Shown here one piece after another: positions 16,549 to 25,501 of a stretch of 64,000 bases of DNA. A program made the translations under genes and the position numbers. This DNA comes from Thainema sp966674685 (lineage in GTDB: Bacteria > Cyanobacteriota > Cyanobacteriia > Phormidesmidales > Phormidesmidaceae). The stretch covers positions 1 through 64,000 of the forward strand of contig CBKWJC010000006.1 of assembly GCA_966674685.1 (NCBI GenBank), given 5' to 3'. Below the pieces are notes generated by a model. That model was not told the origin of the DNA. It worked only from the letters and a program-made list of their open reading frames with translations, and did no database searches. How positions within the stretch are numbered: position 1 is the first letter of the stretch; the number at the start of each line of letters is the position of its first letter.

Positions 16549-17459
16549 GCTTCACCGCCCCATGTCAAACGCCCAGCAATCAGCAGAATCAGCCCTAATA
16601 CGGCTAGCCAATCTAACCAAATCAGCCGTAGGCGATGCCAAACGACGCGATGCTCATTGGGACTGGTAAAGCCGCGTACCTGCATGGCGCTGGCGATTTG
16701 CTCGGCTCTGAGCAGCAGGTTCTCTAGAATTCGCTCAACCACAATCATCCAAACCTGAGCCGCTCCCCGCAGCCCCAGCTTTTTCCAGTTGATGGCTCGC
16801 GTCCGAATGGAGCGCACCATGTTCTGCACTTCTTCCAGCACCAGCGGAATAAACCGCAGCGAGAGCGTTAACGTCAGCGCAATCTCAGTTACGGGAATAT
16901 TCAGCCGTCGCAGCGGACTCATCAGGCTCTCTAGCCCTTCGGTAATTTCTTCTGGAGCCGTAGTGAGCAGAAACAAATTGGTACCGTAAATCAGCGTAAA
17001 CAGCAGCGTACTGACTCGAATTGCCAGCTCTAAGGAGCGACGATTAATGGTAATTGGCCCTTCATTAAACAGGACATATGTGTAGCCCGTTGCCGGAGGC
17101 AGCGTCACCGTCTCCGGCACTATTGCTGGATGAAGAAAATCTAGCTCCATTTCTGGCAAGCGGGGCTGATGGCTCACTGCTAATCCATCGGGTGCGATCG
17201 CAGTTATCACAAAGACCAAGCCACCCACGAACAGCAGCCAGCCCATCTGCTGTCGCCACACCCGCAGCGGAATCCGAGCGCTGATCGTCAGCACAATCAA
17301 GATACCAACTAGAAAAATCCGCCAAGGGGCATTAGCTAATACGGGTGTAACCAGAAAGCTCATCAGCCAAGCCAGCTTAATGCGGGGATCAAGCCGATGC
17401 AGCCAGCTTGTCGGCTGTTCCAGATAAAGGCCAATTGGCAGCGATCGCAATAAGTCCAT
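16545..17459 (-). CDS. CbiQ/EcfT-type energy-coupling factor transmembrane protein
   Basis: The protein has 304 residues with about five to six hydrophobic helices. The C-terminal part has two coupling-helix motifs of the T-component family (ALTLTLSLRFIPLVLEEVQNMVRSIRTRA, then LLLRAEQIASAMQVRGF), where the A-R-G type residues contact the CbiO ATPases. T components join the ATPases to a substrate-specific S component for vitamin or metal uptake. It sits between der and the trpE-like gene. A matching ATPase lies at 1201-1875. No S component is visible. Confidence 0.85.
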   Translation of the reverse strand: MDLLRSLPIGLYLEQPTSWLHRLDPRIKLAWLMSFLVTPVLANAPWRIFLVGILIVLTISARIPLRVWRQQMGWLLFVGGLVFVITAIAPDGLAVSHQPRLPEMELDFLHPAIVPETVTLPPATGYTYVLFNEGPITINRRSLELAIRVSTLLFTLIYGTNLFLLTTAPEEITEGLESLMSPLRRLNIPVTEIALTLTLSLRFIPLVLEEVQNMVRSIRTRAINWKKLGLRGAAQVWMIVVERILENLLLRAEQIASAMQVRGFTSPNEHRVVWHRLRLIWLDWLAVLGLILLIAGRLTWGGEA

Positions 17460-17471
17460 GCCCGTCGTATC

Positions 17472-18833
17472 CTATACCCGCGTCGCGCGGTTCACACTGC
17501 CCCGCTCCATATCTCTGGCCTTTTTACCCCGCCACAGTAGGCGAATGGGGGTGCCTTCAAAGCCCAGCGATTCCCGGAACTGACGCTCAATATAGCGGCG
17601 ATAGCCATCACCAAACAGCTTCGGATCATTGACAAACAGAGCAATCGTCGGCGGTTGGCTGGCAACCTGGGTGCCGTAGTAAATCTTGCCCTGTTTGCCC
17701 TGCCGAGTTGTCGGTGGCGTATGCCAGCTAATTGCGTCTTCCAGAACTTCGTTAATCACAGAAGTCGAAATTCGTTTTTGATGCTGTTCAGCAGCGGCAT
17801 CAACCAGATCGATAATCTTTTCGACCCGCTGCCCTGTCAGGGCGCTGACAAAAATGGTTTCAGCCCAGCCGACAAAGTAGAGTTTGGACTCAATCACCCG
17901 CTGAAAATCGTAGATCGTGTGGGAATCTTTTTCTACGGCGTCCCATTTATTGACCACAACGACGCAGGCCCGACCTTCATCTTCAATTCGTCCTGCCAGT
18001 TTCTGATCCTGCTCCGTGACGCCATCCAGCGCGTCAATCACCAACAGCACGACGTCAGCCCGCCGAATCGCCTTAAACGAACGATTGACGCCAAAGAATT
18101 CCGGCCCATATTCCACCTGTTTCTTACGGCGAATTCCGGCTGTATCAATCAGGCGATAAATCTGACCCTTCCGTTCCACCGTCATATCAATCGCATCGCG
18201 AGTTGTGCCAGAAATGGGGCTAACAATCGAGCGCGTTTCACCCACAAATGCATTCAGCAAGCTGGACTTGCCAACATTGGGCCGACCGACGATCGCAACT
18301 TTAATTTCTGGGTCAACGGTGACGTCATCCACCGATGGCAAATGCTCGATCACCTTATCTAGCAAATCGCCCGTACCGCTGCCGTGAATGCCCGAAACGG
18401 GATAGGGTTCACCTAAGCCCAGTTCCCAAAACTGAGCGGCTTGGGTTAAACCTTGCTCTGGTGACTCACATTTATTCACGGTCAAGAAAACAGGTACAGA
18501 CTGTTGACGTAGCCAATCTGCGATCGCTTGATCCAGTGCCGTTGGCCCAGTTTGCCCATCAACAACGAAAATTGCGACGCTGGCTTCCTGTAGCGCAGCC
18601 ATTGCCTGTTCGCGAATGTGGGGCAAAAACTCGGAGTCATCATCAAACACCAGTCCACCCGTGTCAACCACCATGAATTCGCGATCTTGCCAATACGCTG
18701 GCCGATACATGCGATCGCGAGTAATTCCAGGTTCATCAAATACGATCGCATCTTGCACTTCGGCAAAGCGATTCACTAATGTAGATTTCCCAACATTGGG
18801 ACGGCCAATGATGGCAACAATGGGCAGCGGCAC
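17472..18833 (-). CDS. der: Ribosome-assembly GTPase Der (EngA)
   Basis: This 453-residue protein has two tandem GTPase domains, which is unique to Der. The first has GRPNVGKST near residue 10, DTGG and NKCE. The second begins near residue 175 with GRPNVGKSS, then DTAGIRRK and NKWDAVEK. A KH-like C-terminal domain follows (TRQGKQGKIYYGTQVASQPPT and IRLLWRGKK). Der is needed to mature the 50S subunit. It heads a minus-strand unit: the cbiQ-like gene follows after 12 bases and the trpE-like gene overlaps that. Confidence 0.96.
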   Translation of the reverse strand: MPLPIVAIIGRPNVGKSTLVNRFAEVQDAIVFDEPGITRDRMYRPAYWQDREFMVVDTGGLVFDDDSEFLPHIREQAMAALQEASVAIFVVDGQTGPTALDQAIADWLRQQSVPVFLTVNKCESPEQGLTQAAQFWELGLGEPYPVSGIHGSGTGDLLDKVIEHLPSVDDVTVDPEIKVAIVGRPNVGKSSLLNAFVGETRSIVSPISGTTRDAIDMTVERKGQIYRLIDTAGIRRKKQVEYGPEFFGVNRSFKAIRRADVVLLVIDALDGVTEQDQKLAGRIEDEGRACVVVVNKWDAVEKDSHTIYDFQRVIESKLYFVGWAETIFVSALTGQRVEKIIDLVDAAAEQHQKRISTSVINEVLEDAISWHTPPTTRQGKQGKIYYGTQVASQPPTIALFVNDPKLFGDGYRRYIERQFRESLGFEGTPIRLLWRGKKARDMERGSVNRATRV

Positions 18834-19233
18834 GGCGACCTCCTAGCGAGCGCTTAAACATGAGTGGGAACCGCGTTATCAGCAGTTTCCATTTCCGAGA
18901 ATGATCTGTCGGCTGCACTAGAAAATAACAACGGCGGAAAATCTATTGTATCGCGTTCATCTAAAACGAACCGCACCAACCTATTATTCAGTATCGGAAG
19001 AGCCATTTGCATACTGCATGGCAGCCGCCAAATTATCCTTTTGGATTTTGGTACAAACTGTAAGTTGATTCATATTTTGCAGCATTCAAAATGGAAACCG
19101 GAAGAAGTTATTTTGCCGCTGCCATGCAGCGACAAATAACCATAAAGTTGACAGACTATTAGACAAAGAAAAAGGATTATCATAAGGTGCCAAGTCAGAT
19201 CAACAATACGCAGTCTATCCACTGCAATCGGCT
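18834..19233. other. Spacer with a long-range inverted repeat
   Basis: The spacer between divergent der and the lipoprotein gene has no supported gene. It contains an inverted repeat of 18-base arms at 19015-19032 and 19111-19128 (core tgcatggcagc) separated by 78 bases. The right arm resembles a hairpin at about 51128-51168, so it may be a small decayed mobile element. Confidence 0.45.
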
Positions 19234-20034
19234 ATGCAACACCATCGGGCAATCTTAATTAGCATTAGCGGCTTTTTTCTGCTGAGTTTGTGTATGAGCT
19301 GCGACTCTCGTCGGACTGAATCAACCGCCAATGCCCAAGTTGACGAATCTGCGATCGCAGATTCCGCCGATTCCGCAGATTCTGCCGATATTGTCGCTCA
19401 GTCTGCCCAAGCACCTGCTGCCAACCCGCCCCAAGACTTTTCCCCCAGCGCAACCAGCCGCCAAACGAGTAATCAAAGCACTAGTTCTTCGACGACCCAA
19501 GGAGCGACAACTAGCGTTTACGGGCAGTCCTACACCTGTGAAACAGCAAATTACGTGATCGAGCTTCTAGGATCAGGTACACAGCCGAGCATGGTGGTGA
19601 GACGCAGAAATGGAAGCATCGTCCTCAATTCTCCCGCTGATGTGCTCCGCGAAAAAGATGATTCTCTAGTGTTTACTAATTTGCGGGGAGAGTCTACCTA
19701 CTACGTCACAGTCAATCCCAGTACCAATACCTGCAACCTGCAAGTGATTGGCTCCAACGACTCCACGATTGTGAACGAATCAGGTCAATTAGTATCACCC
19801 GACGACACCGATGATATGGATTTAGACGCCTATCGGTTGGGCTATCAGCAGGGCTATCAGGCGGGTTATGAGTCCGGGTTTAACTATCGCAAATATAAAT
19901 ACGGCTACTACCCAGACTCAGCCTACCGCAGTCCTTCCTACAGAGACGAAGGCTATGCCAAGGGCTATCGGGACGGTTTCCATGCTGGCTTCCACCAAGG
20001 CTACTATTCCGTCGTCGAAGGCGGCATGTGGTAA
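19234..20034 (+). CDS. Putative lipoprotein with GY-rich C-terminus
   Basis: The 266-residue product begins with a lipoprotein-like signal (hydrophobic stretch then SLCMSC, with Cys about residue 23). A Ser/Ala/Thr/Gln-rich linker runs to about residue 95. A compact domain of about residues 98-190 begins SYTCETANYVIELLG and includes two further cysteines, so a disulfide is possible. A tail with repeated GYxxGYxxGYxxG units (residues about 205-260) ends the protein. Such tails occur in cyanobacterial surface proteins of unknown function. The middle domain resembles short periplasmic domains seen in cyanobacteria, but no function can be given. Confidence 0.7.
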   Translation: MQHHRAILISISGFFLLSLCMSCDSRRTESTANAQVDESAIADSADSADSADIVAQSAQAPAANPPQDFSPSATSRQTSNQSTSSSTTQGATTSVYGQSYTCETANYVIELLGSGTQPSMVVRRRNGSIVLNSPADVLREKDDSLVFTNLRGESTYYVTVNPSTNTCNLQVIGSNDSTIVNESGQLVSPDDTDDMDLDAYRLGYQQGYQAGYESGFNYRKYKYGYYPDSAYRSPSYRDEGYAKGYRDGFHAGFHQGYYSVVEGGMW

Positions 20035-20346
20035 GAGAACTGAGTGCTGAGTGGTAGAAATACGCCTTACTCCTCTCGCCTCCCGTCAAAGAGATACATC
20101 GTCACAGTTCAGCGAAACAGTATTGCAGTAACCTAAACGTGACGGTGCTCACGGTGAACGACATTCATTTCCCTGGGCTGATAGGGTCAGGGATAAAGTT
20201 TTGTATCATTCAATCAATTGTCCCCTTGTTGGCAACTGGATTTTGTCTATTTGAAAACTCCGGTTCCCAGTATGGGTTTGATGCAAGGTTCGCAATTGTA
20301 TAGGTTGTACCTAACTTTGTACGCTCGTGCTTAAGAAAGGAGGCTT
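20035..20346. other. Spacer upstream of gghA
   Basis: No gene is visible. The start contains the ctgagtgctgagtgg simple repeat. A strong ribosome-binding site (aagaaaggaggctt) stands directly before the ATG at 20347 and fixes that start. Confidence 0.55.
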
Positions 20347-22905
20347 ATGGTAGCCACAGCGTCTCGGGTTGCGATCGCACCTGAGGAAACCCAAAAGTTA
20401 CTGGATTGGGCAGCATCTGTCCACCAGTCTGAACAACCCCTATTTAAGAAAGCGCAAATTTTAGCTCGGCGACTCGGTGCCCACTATCGAGACGATGGCT
20501 TAACCGAGATCGGCTTCTGGACTCCAGAACTGGGAGCCGACATGATTCAACCCAAAAATATTTATCTAGAAGTTTTAACGCCTAAAAAAAAGATTGACCC
20601 AACCCAACCAATTCAGAAAACCGTTTTTCGACGCGATTATGTGCAGCTAGAGAAGCAGGGTGAATACTTTTGGGGTGTCATCTCTGGGATGCAGGCCGGA
20701 ACTAAAGATCAGTTCGGCTCTTTCTATTGGCTACATTACTTAGATATGAACACCAATGAAGTGAAAATCATTGGTGACTGCTTGGCCTATTCATTGCCCT
20801 ATGGCGTGTATGCACCAGCCGAAGTTTACGATCTGAACCAGCTCCAGGCCAATCGAGCCGATCTAGATTATTTAGCTCAAGGTCAGGATGAACTAGAAGC
20901 GGCAGAGGACGGGCAAGATTCGCCGTTTGTTCAGGTTGAACCACCTCAAAATATCCTACAGCTCCATGTCAACACCTCGTCTCCAGACGGTACGCTAGCG
21001 GGTCTGACGAAGCTTTATCAGGACATCGGCCAAAAAATCACGCAGCAGCAAACGCTGACCCCGGCGGAGCAGAATTTTATTGGCTACGATGCCGTACAGC
21101 TGATGCCGATTGAGCCGACGGTGGAATATCGCGGTGAGCACGAACTGGGGCATGGCTTCTTCATTTTCAATGAAGACGATCTGGATGAAATGGATCCCGA
21201 AACCGAGGGAATTGAACATGAACCAGGCGATATCAAGGTCACGCTGAAAAAGCCGGATACCCAAAACTGGGGCTATGACATCGTTATTTTTGGCTGCTCG
21301 GCCACCGACCCCTCGGTGCTGAAAACGCTGCGGCTAGAAGAACTGGTTGAGTTCATCGCCACGCTGCACAACTTCCCGACTGGCCCAATCAAGGTGATCT
21401 ACGACATTGTGTATGGTCACGCCGATAACCAAGCGATTGATTTGCTGAATGGGCGCTTCCTAAAGGGGCCAAATATGTACGGTCAGGACGTGAACCATCA
21501 AAATCCCACCGTGCGGGCTATTCTGCTGGAAATGCAGCGACGCAAGAACGAAACGGGCGTTGACGGCATTCGCATCGATGGGGCGCAGGACTTCAAGTTT
21601 TTCAATCCGCTGTCGGGTGAGGTGGAGTTCGATGATCAGTATCTGAGCGATATGGCCGAGGTGATTCAAGAAATCAACGGTAATCGCCGTCGCCTATTCA
21701 CGATTTATGAAGATGGTCGGCCTTGGCCCAAGGAAGGCTGGGAGGAGATTTCCACCTATCGCGACATTGTTGAGTACAAGCCGGATGCGTTTCAGTGGGG
21801 GCCGCTGATTTTTGCCCACAATACGCCGAGCCTGAGAAAGTTTTGGGATCGGAAATGGCGGCGAGTTGGCGAAGTGATGCAGGTGGGAGCCAACTGGATC
21901 ACGGGCTGCGGCAACCACGACACCTTGCGGCGCGGCACCCAGGTTGATACCAGTCTCGACATTAACTGGAATCTGGGCGATTCCTTCGTCGATGTGCTGC
22001 ATACCGCCTACGATCATCCGGCGATTCTGCTGATGACCTATGGCTTTGCGCCCGGTGTACCAATGGATTTTATTAACTGCACCATGCGAGCACCCTGGGG
22101 ATTCCTGCGGAATACCGACGATCGCTATGGCGTCAAGGTGGTTGCAGAAGAAGCGGGTGGCTTCCTGGACTGGCAAATTATTCCCGACACCTACAGTCTG
22201 CCTGAGGTGTTTCCACGGGTGAAGGCAATGGGCTTTGGCAAACTGAACGAACTGCGGCAGTTTGTTCGTGGCCTTTACGACGCCATTGAGGAAACGAATT
22301 ACGACTTGGATGAAGTAGCCCATATCTGTCAGCGCCATTTAGGAGCGGATGCCCATAAAGAAGAAGTTAAGGCAGAAGCCAAGCAGCGTAAATCGGCAGC
22401 AGAGCTGCAAAAGCTGAATTTACCGGACAAGTCCAAAGTGCTGGCTGAACTCGACGTTCAGAAACTAAAAGACTTTGCCAAAGCTTTTATGGAAGATGCC
22501 CACGACATCAGCAACGTGTGGCTACAGGCCGATGTGGTTGATGCGGAACAGGTAGCGTTTAACCTAGCGCTGCGGCGATTCCGGCTGGCCAATCCCTGGC
22601 TGCGGCAGAACTTATCTAACCTCGATCGCTTTAACCGGATTCACGATGATGACTACACCCTGTTCTACGGCTTACGGTCGGCTCCCAAATCTGGACAGGA
22701 TTCAGACCAAACCCCTTATCAAGTCGCCATGCTGTGTCACATGGGCGGCGATCCAATAACGGCAACGCCCGGAGACTGGCTGCAAATTGATCTGGACGAC
22801 TGGCAAGTTGCGATCGCATCTCCTGGCCTCGAAATTGACAACCTGAAGTCGTTTGAAATGAAGGATAGTCAGGCGGTTTTACTGGAGAAGATTGGAAAGG
22901 AGTAG
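20347..22905 (+). CDS. gghA: Glucosylglycerol hydrolase (GH13 family)
   Basis: This 852-residue protein matches the cyanobacterial glucosylglycerol hydrolase. Catalytic motifs of the GH13 barrel are visible: DGIRIDGAQDF with the nucleophile Asp about residue 411, YEDGRPWP with the acid Glu about residue 455, and GCGNHDTLRRG with the third carboxylate. A long family-specific N-terminal region precedes the barrel, and a helical insert with many Lys/Glu follows at about 670-720. The enzyme breaks down the compatible solute glucosylglycerol when salt stress is relieved. The synthesis genes are not in this window. Its strong ribosome-binding site suggests efficient translation. Confidence 0.88.
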   Translation: MVATASRVAIAPEETQKLLDWAASVHQSEQPLFKKAQILARRLGAHYRDDGLTEIGFWTPELGADMIQPKNIYLEVLTPKKKIDPTQPIQKTVFRRDYVQLEKQGEYFWGVISGMQAGTKDQFGSFYWLHYLDMNTNEVKIIGDCLAYSLPYGVYAPAEVYDLNQLQANRADLDYLAQGQDELEAAEDGQDSPFVQVEPPQNILQLHVNTSSPDGTLAGLTKLYQDIGQKITQQQTLTPAEQNFIGYDAVQLMPIEPTVEYRGEHELGHGFFIFNEDDLDEMDPETEGIEHEPGDIKVTLKKPDTQNWGYDIVIFGCSATDPSVLKTLRLEELVEFIATLHNFPTGPIKVIYDIVYGHADNQAIDLLNGRFLKGPNMYGQDVNHQNPTVRAILLEMQRRKNETGVDGIRIDGAQDFKFFNPLSGEVEFDDQYLSDMAEVIQEINGNRRRLFTIYEDGRPWPKEGWEEISTYRDIVEYKPDAFQWGPLIFAHNTPSLRKFWDRKWRRVGEVMQVGANWITGCGNHDTLRRGTQVDTSLDINWNLGDSFVDVLHTAYDHPAILLMTYGFAPGVPMDFINCTMRAPWGFLRNTDDRYGVKVVAEEAGGFLDWQIIPDTYSLPEVFPRVKAMGFGKLNELRQFVRGLYDAIEETNYDLDEVAHICQRHLGADAHKEEVKAEAKQRKSAAELQKLNLPDKSKVLAELDVQKLKDFAKAFMEDAHDISNVWLQADVVDAEQVAFNLALRRFRLANPWLRQNLSNLDRFNRIHDDDYTLFYGLRSAPKSGQDSDQTPYQVAMLCHMGGDPITATPGDWLQIDLDDWQVAIASPGLEIDNLKSFEMKDSQAVLLEKIGKE

Positions 22906-23066
22906 GGTTTGGCAGGTGAGGAGTGAGGCGTAACGCTGAATTTTAGATTTTGGATTTTAGATTTTGGATTTAGCTTGTTGATGTTGGCAATGTTAGCCGT
23001 ACTCATGATGGGTATTCGCGTATTGGCGATAGAATGAAATCCGTTTCTATTGCTGCCAGAATCACT

Positions 23067-25418
23067 ATGACTGCTCTCTCGTCTGCTCCGTTTTCTGCTG
23101 AAGAAATTGCATCGGAAGGGATTAAACCAGAAGAATACGAAGAAATTGTCCGACGACTCGGTCGTCATCCCAATAAAGCAGAACTGGGCATGTTCGGTGT
23201 GATGTGGTCAGAGCACTGCTGCTATAAGAATTCGCGTCCGCTGCTGTCCCAGTTCCCGACAAAAGGCGATCGCATTTTGGTTGGCCCTGGTGAGAATGCT
23301 GGGGTGGTGGATTTGGGCGATGGCTTGCGGCTGGCGTTCAAGGTGGAATCGCACAATCACCCGTCAGCGGTTGAGCCGTTTCAAGGTGCAGCAACAGGCG
23401 TGGGCGGCATTCTGCGCGATATCTTTACGATGGGAGCGCGCCCAATTGCGGCGTTGAACTCTCTGCGATTCGGTTCATTGGAGAATCCTCGCACGCGCCA
23501 GTTGTTTAGCGGTGTGGTAGCGGGCATTGCTCACTACGGCAACTGCGTCGGCGTGCCGACTGTGGGCGGCGAGGTGTATTTTGATCCGGCCTATTCCGGC
23601 AATCCGCTGGTCAACGCAATGGCGCTGGGGCTGATGGAAACGCCGGAAATTATCAAATCGGGTGCTGTGGGCATTGGCAATCCCGTGCTCTACGTCGGTT
23701 CGACAACCGGACGAGACGGCATGGGTGGTGCCAGTTTTGCCAGCGCAGAGCTGAGCGATGAATCAGAAGCCGATCGGCCTGCGGTGCAGGTGGGCGATCC
23801 ATTCCTAGAAAAGTCATTAATCGAAGCCTGTTTAGAAGCCTTTAAGACCGGAGCCGTGGCCGCCGCGCAGGATATGGGCGCAGCCGGACTCACCTGTTCA
23901 ACCGCAGAAATGGCGGCCAAGGGCGGCGTTGGCATTGAGCTAGATCTTGATAAGATTCCAGTGCGCGAAACGGGTATGGTGCCCTACGAGTATCTGCTGT
24001 CAGAGTCCCAGGAGCGGATGCTGTTCGTGGCTCACAAGGGACGTGAGCAAGAGCTAATTGATATTTTCCATCGCTGGGGACTGCATGCTGTCGTTGCGGG
24101 TCGCGTAATTGAGGAGCCGATTGTTCGCATCCTGTTTCAAGGTCACGTTGCTGCGAATATCCCGGCAACAGCACTGTCAGACGATACGCCAATTTATCAT
24201 CGTGAGCTAATGGCCGAACCGCCGGAATACGCTCAAAAAGCGTGGCAGTGGACAGTTGATCAGCTACCCAACTGTACAAGTCAAGGCATTAACGAACAAA
24301 GCTGGACAGAGGTGCTATTCAAGCTGCTGGCAACGCCGACGATCGCATCTAAAAACTGGGTATACCGCCAGTACGATCATCAGGTGCAAAACAACACGGT
24401 GAAATGGCCGGGAGATGCAGATGCGGCAGTGATTCGCCTGCGTCCCCAGTTAACCGAAGGTGGCGCGTTTAACAAAGGTGTTGCCGCAACAGTAGACTGC
24501 AACGCCCGCTACGTGTATCTCCATCCCTACGAAGGAGCGAAAGCCGCCGTAGCCGAGGCGGCGCGTAACTTAAGCTGCGTCGGAGCGGAACCGCTGGCTG
24601 TAACCGATAATCTCAACTTTGGCAGTCCAGAGAAACCAATCGGTTACTGGCAACTGGCTGAAGCTTGCCGAGGTCTGTCGGAAGCCTGCTTAGCATTTTC
24701 TACCCCCGTCACAGGCGGCAACGTTTCCCTCTACAACGAAACCCTGGATTCAGAAGGCAATCCCCAGCCGATTTATCCCACGCCAGTTGTTGGCATGGTC
24801 GGGCTGATTTCAGATTTACAAAAAATCTGTGGTCAAGGCTGGCAAGAGACGGGCGATCGCATTTATTTGCTCGGTCTATCCGCTGACCAATCCCAGCAGC
24901 CCCACGTCACCCTCGGCGGTTCCGAATATCTTGCTGCCATTCACAACACCGTTGCTGGACAGCCACCAGTTGTAGACTTTGACCTCGAACTGCGGGTTCA
25001 AGCCGCTTGTCGAGATGGCATTCAGCAGGGCTGGATTCGCTCAGCCCACGACTGTGCCGAAGGGGGTTTAGCGGTGGCGCTAGCTGAATCCTGCATCAGC
25101 GGTCAAAAAGGTGCCCAGATTCAACTTGCGATCGCAGATAGCCAGCTCTCATCTGCCAACCTGCGCTGGGATCAAATCCTCTTCGGCGAAGGTGGCGCTC
25201 GAATTATTGTCTCGGTGGCATCAGATTCTGTGGCAGAGTGGGAATCCTATCTAAATAATCAGCTTGCCGATTATTGGCAACTGCTTGGCCAGGTGGGAAC
25301 AGCCGATGACGAATTACGGATTTTGTCCCAAGACACGGTTGCCCTCATCAACGCTAGGATTGAGGCGATTGCGGATTGCTGGCAAAATGCGATCGCGCGT
25401 TACTTCGTGGATGCGTGA
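23067..25418 (+). CDS. purL: Phosphoribosylformylglycinamidine synthase subunit PurL
   Basis: From the ATG at 23067 the enzyme has 783 residues, the normal size for the small-type PurL that works with PurS and PurQ. Motifs include GMFGVMWSEHCCYKNSRPLL, the FKVESHNHPS metal/ATP site, GGILRDIFTMGARP, and QDMGAAGLTCSTAEMAAKGG; the second half repeats the AIR-synthetase fold. It makes FGAM from FGAR, ATP and glutamine-derived ammonia. purF follows after 83 bases on the same strand. An ATG at 23034 is possible but lies in sequence that does not look coding. Confidence 0.96.
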   Translation: MTALSSAPFSAEEIASEGIKPEEYEEIVRRLGRHPNKAELGMFGVMWSEHCCYKNSRPLLSQFPTKGDRILVGPGENAGVVDLGDGLRLAFKVESHNHPSAVEPFQGAATGVGGILRDIFTMGARPIAALNSLRFGSLENPRTRQLFSGVVAGIAHYGNCVGVPTVGGEVYFDPAYSGNPLVNAMALGLMETPEIIKSGAVGIGNPVLYVGSTTGRDGMGGASFASAELSDESEADRPAVQVGDPFLEKSLIEACLEAFKTGAVAAAQDMGAAGLTCSTAEMAAKGGVGIELDLDKIPVRETGMVPYEYLLSESQERMLFVAHKGREQELIDIFHRWGLHAVVAGRVIEEPIVRILFQGHVAANIPATALSDDTPIYHRELMAEPPEYAQKAWQWTVDQLPNCTSQGINEQSWTEVLFKLLATPTIASKNWVYRQYDHQVQNNTVKWPGDADAAVIRLRPQLTEGGAFNKGVAATVDCNARYVYLHPYEGAKAAVAEAARNLSCVGAEPLAVTDNLNFGSPEKPIGYWQLAEACRGLSEACLAFSTPVTGGNVSLYNETLDSEGNPQPIYPTPVVGMVGLISDLQKICGQGWQETGDRIYLLGLSADQSQQPHVTLGGSEYLAAIHNTVAGQPPVVDFDLELRVQAACRDGIQQGWIRSAHDCAEGGLAVALAESCISGQKGAQIQLAIADSQLSSANLRWDQILFGEGGARIIVSVASDSVAEWESYLNNQLADYWQLLGQVGTADDELRILSQDTVALINARIEAIADCWQNAIARYFVDA

Positions 25419-25501
25419 ATCAGCGAATCGTCAGCGCCAGATTAAAATTGAAGATACAATTGTTAAGAAATAATTAAATCTTCCCTGTTGTCACCACACG
25501 T

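Noticed and set aside
18864..19139. 91-codon plus-strand reading frame
   Set aside because: It covers an inverted repeat, has no ribosome-binding site and no protein-like composition.
20309..20324. NtcA site upstream of gghA (gtacctaactttgtac)
   Set aside because: The spacer is ten bases, not eight, and no matching minus-10 spacing was found.
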